From Hyphomicrobiales bacterium (GTDB lineage Bacteria; Pseudomonadota; Alphaproteobacteria; Rhizobiales; Xanthobacteraceae): a DNA stretch of 5,694 nucleotides. Below are positions 4,979-5,694 of the stretch, one piece after another. The notes beneath the pieces are model-generated. The model was not told where the DNA came from and ran no database searches. It worked only from the letters and a program-made list of their open reading frames with translations. The stretch spans positions 1 through 5,694 of the forward strand of contig JACQTM010000324.1 in assembly GCA_016210825.1 (NCBI GenBank). The letters are read 5' to 3'. The position numbers and the translations under genes were made by a program. Position 1 is the stretch's first letter. Every line of letters begins with the position of its first letter.

Positions 4979-5694
4979 ATGCCATCGCGTCGAGCGAAAG
5001 CAGCCGGTGAATTACCAAGGGCCGAACCGGCGCGGGTTTACGTCATTCATGAGAATGATGCCTGGGTCGAGCCCCTGCGCAAGGAATTCGCCGCGCGCGG
5101 TATTCCTTATACCGAGTGGTTTCTCGATCATGGCATTTTCGATCTGCGCACGACACCTCCGCAGGGTGTGTTCTATAACCGCATGAGCGCATCCTCGCAT
5201 ACCCGCGATCACCGCTTCGCCGCCGAATATACCGGCGCCGTGCTCGCTTGGCTGACCCGACACGGCCGCACGGTCGTCAACGGCGAGCGCGCCTTGCAAT
5301 TGGAGATTTCAAAGGTCGCGCAATACGAGGCGCTGGCGAAGTTTGGCGTCGAGACGCCGGAAACGCTCGCCGTCGTCGGCCGTGACAACATTTCCGAAGC
5401 CGCCGCGCGCCTGGGCTTCCCGCTGATCCTCAAGCACAACCGCGCCGGCAAGGGTTTGGGCGTCCGACTGTTCCTATCGCTGGCCGCGCTCGACGAACAT
5501 CTGGCGAGCGCGGATTTCGCCGAACCGGTCGACGGCATCACGCTCGTGCAGCGCTATATTAAGGCGCCGGCGCCTTTCATTACGCGCGTGGAATTCGTCG
5601 GCGGCCGTTTCCTTTACGCCGTGCAAGTCGATACCTCGCAGGGCTTCGAGCTGTGCCCGGCCGACGCCTGCCAGGTCGATGCCGCGGCCATGGC
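4979..5694 (+). CDS. ATP-grasp ligase, RimK/alpha-L-glutamate-ligase-like (3' end outside window)
   Basis: The first 238 codons are open to the window edge with no stop. The protein resembles ATP-grasp ligases, which join a carboxylate to an amine or thiol through an acylphosphate using ATP. A pre-ATP-grasp domain runs from about residue 18 (ARVYVIHENDAWVEPLRKEF) to about 105 and contains the distinctive VFYNRMSASSHTRDHRF (64-80). Next is LQLEISKVAQYEALAKFGVETPET (107-129), the usual helix before the ATP lobe. The nucleotide-binding strand and glycine-rich loop follow as LILKHNRAGKGLGVRLF (149-165), with Lys152 as the expected ATP-contacting lysine. The hinge-like LVQRYIKAP (189-197) and ITRVEFVGGRFLYAVQVDT (201-219) are the next strands. 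The late metal ligands lie beyond the edge. No signal peptide is present, so it is cytosolic. The substrate cannot be named: 'alpha-L-glutamate ligase' is a family label only. It is divergent from recJ with its own candidate promoter. Confidence 0.85.
   Translation, partial: MPSRRAKAAGELPRAEPARVYVIHENDAWVEPLRKEFAARGIPYTEWFLDHGIFDLRTTPPQGVFYNRMSASSHTRDHRFAAEYTGAVLAWLTRHGRTVVNGERALQLEISKVAQYEALAKFGVETPETLAVVGRDNISEAAARLGFPLILKHNRAGKGLGVRLFLSLAALDEHLASADFAEPVDGITLVQRYIKAPAPFITRVEFVGGRFLYAVQVDTSQGFELCPADACQVDAAAM

Noticed and set aside
5012..5541. Minus-strand open frames (95 and 110 codons) opposite the ATP-grasp gene
   Set aside because: They are antisense to a continuous plus-strand frame with a clear ATP-grasp signature, and have no motif of their own.
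1..5694. CRISPR array, tRNA, IS element or phage signature
   Set aside because: No regularly spaced repeats, cloverleaf-like segment, transposase motif or terminal inverted repeats were seen on either strand.

Overview
The window is GC-rich, densely coded chromosomal DNA. Protein styles and codon use point to an alphaproteobacterium of the Hyphomicrobiales (Rhizobiales) type, close in feel to Bradyrhizobium and relatives. This is judged from the translations alone; there is no rRNA or other direct taxonomic marker. I see no tRNA, rRNA, IS element, CRISPR array or phage gene.

Layout. (1) 1-117 is a gene-free edge. (2) 118-2335, minus strand: a two-gene transcription unit. The upstream gene encodes a 4,5-dihydroxyphthalate decarboxylase-like / substrate-binding-fold protein. 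It is followed after 43 bp by a stand-alone, MetE C-terminal-type zinc methyltransferase that keeps all four expected zinc ligands. (3) 2336-2535: a divergent intergenic region that ends in two interlocking palindromes just before hicB. (4) 2536-2948, plus strand: a compact hicB-hicA toxin-antitoxin pair with a 4-nt overlap. Its HicB is so short that it has no DNA-binding domain. (5) 2958-4787, minus strand: recJ, a complete single-strand-specific exonuclease of 609 aa that converges on hicA with only 9 bp between the stop codons. (6) 4788-4978: a divergent intergenic region with a plausible sigma70 promoter for the plus strand and a small hairpin in the recJ leader. (7) 4979 to the window end, plus strand: the first 238 codons of an ATP-grasp ligase resembling RimK/alpha-L-glutamate ligases.

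How they fit together. The decarboxylase-like and MetE-like genes are probably co-transcribed. They may act in one uncharacterised catabolic or one-carbon/alkyl-transfer pathway, since neither sequence alone fixes a substrate. HicBA is a self-contained stress or maintenance module. RecJ is housekeeping DNA repair. The ATP-grasp gene is divergent from recJ and its substrate is unknown. Nothing here is a clearly new multi-gene system. The best leads are the decarboxylase/MetE-like pair and the unusual regulatory architecture implied by the short HicB and the palindromes at its ribosome-binding region.
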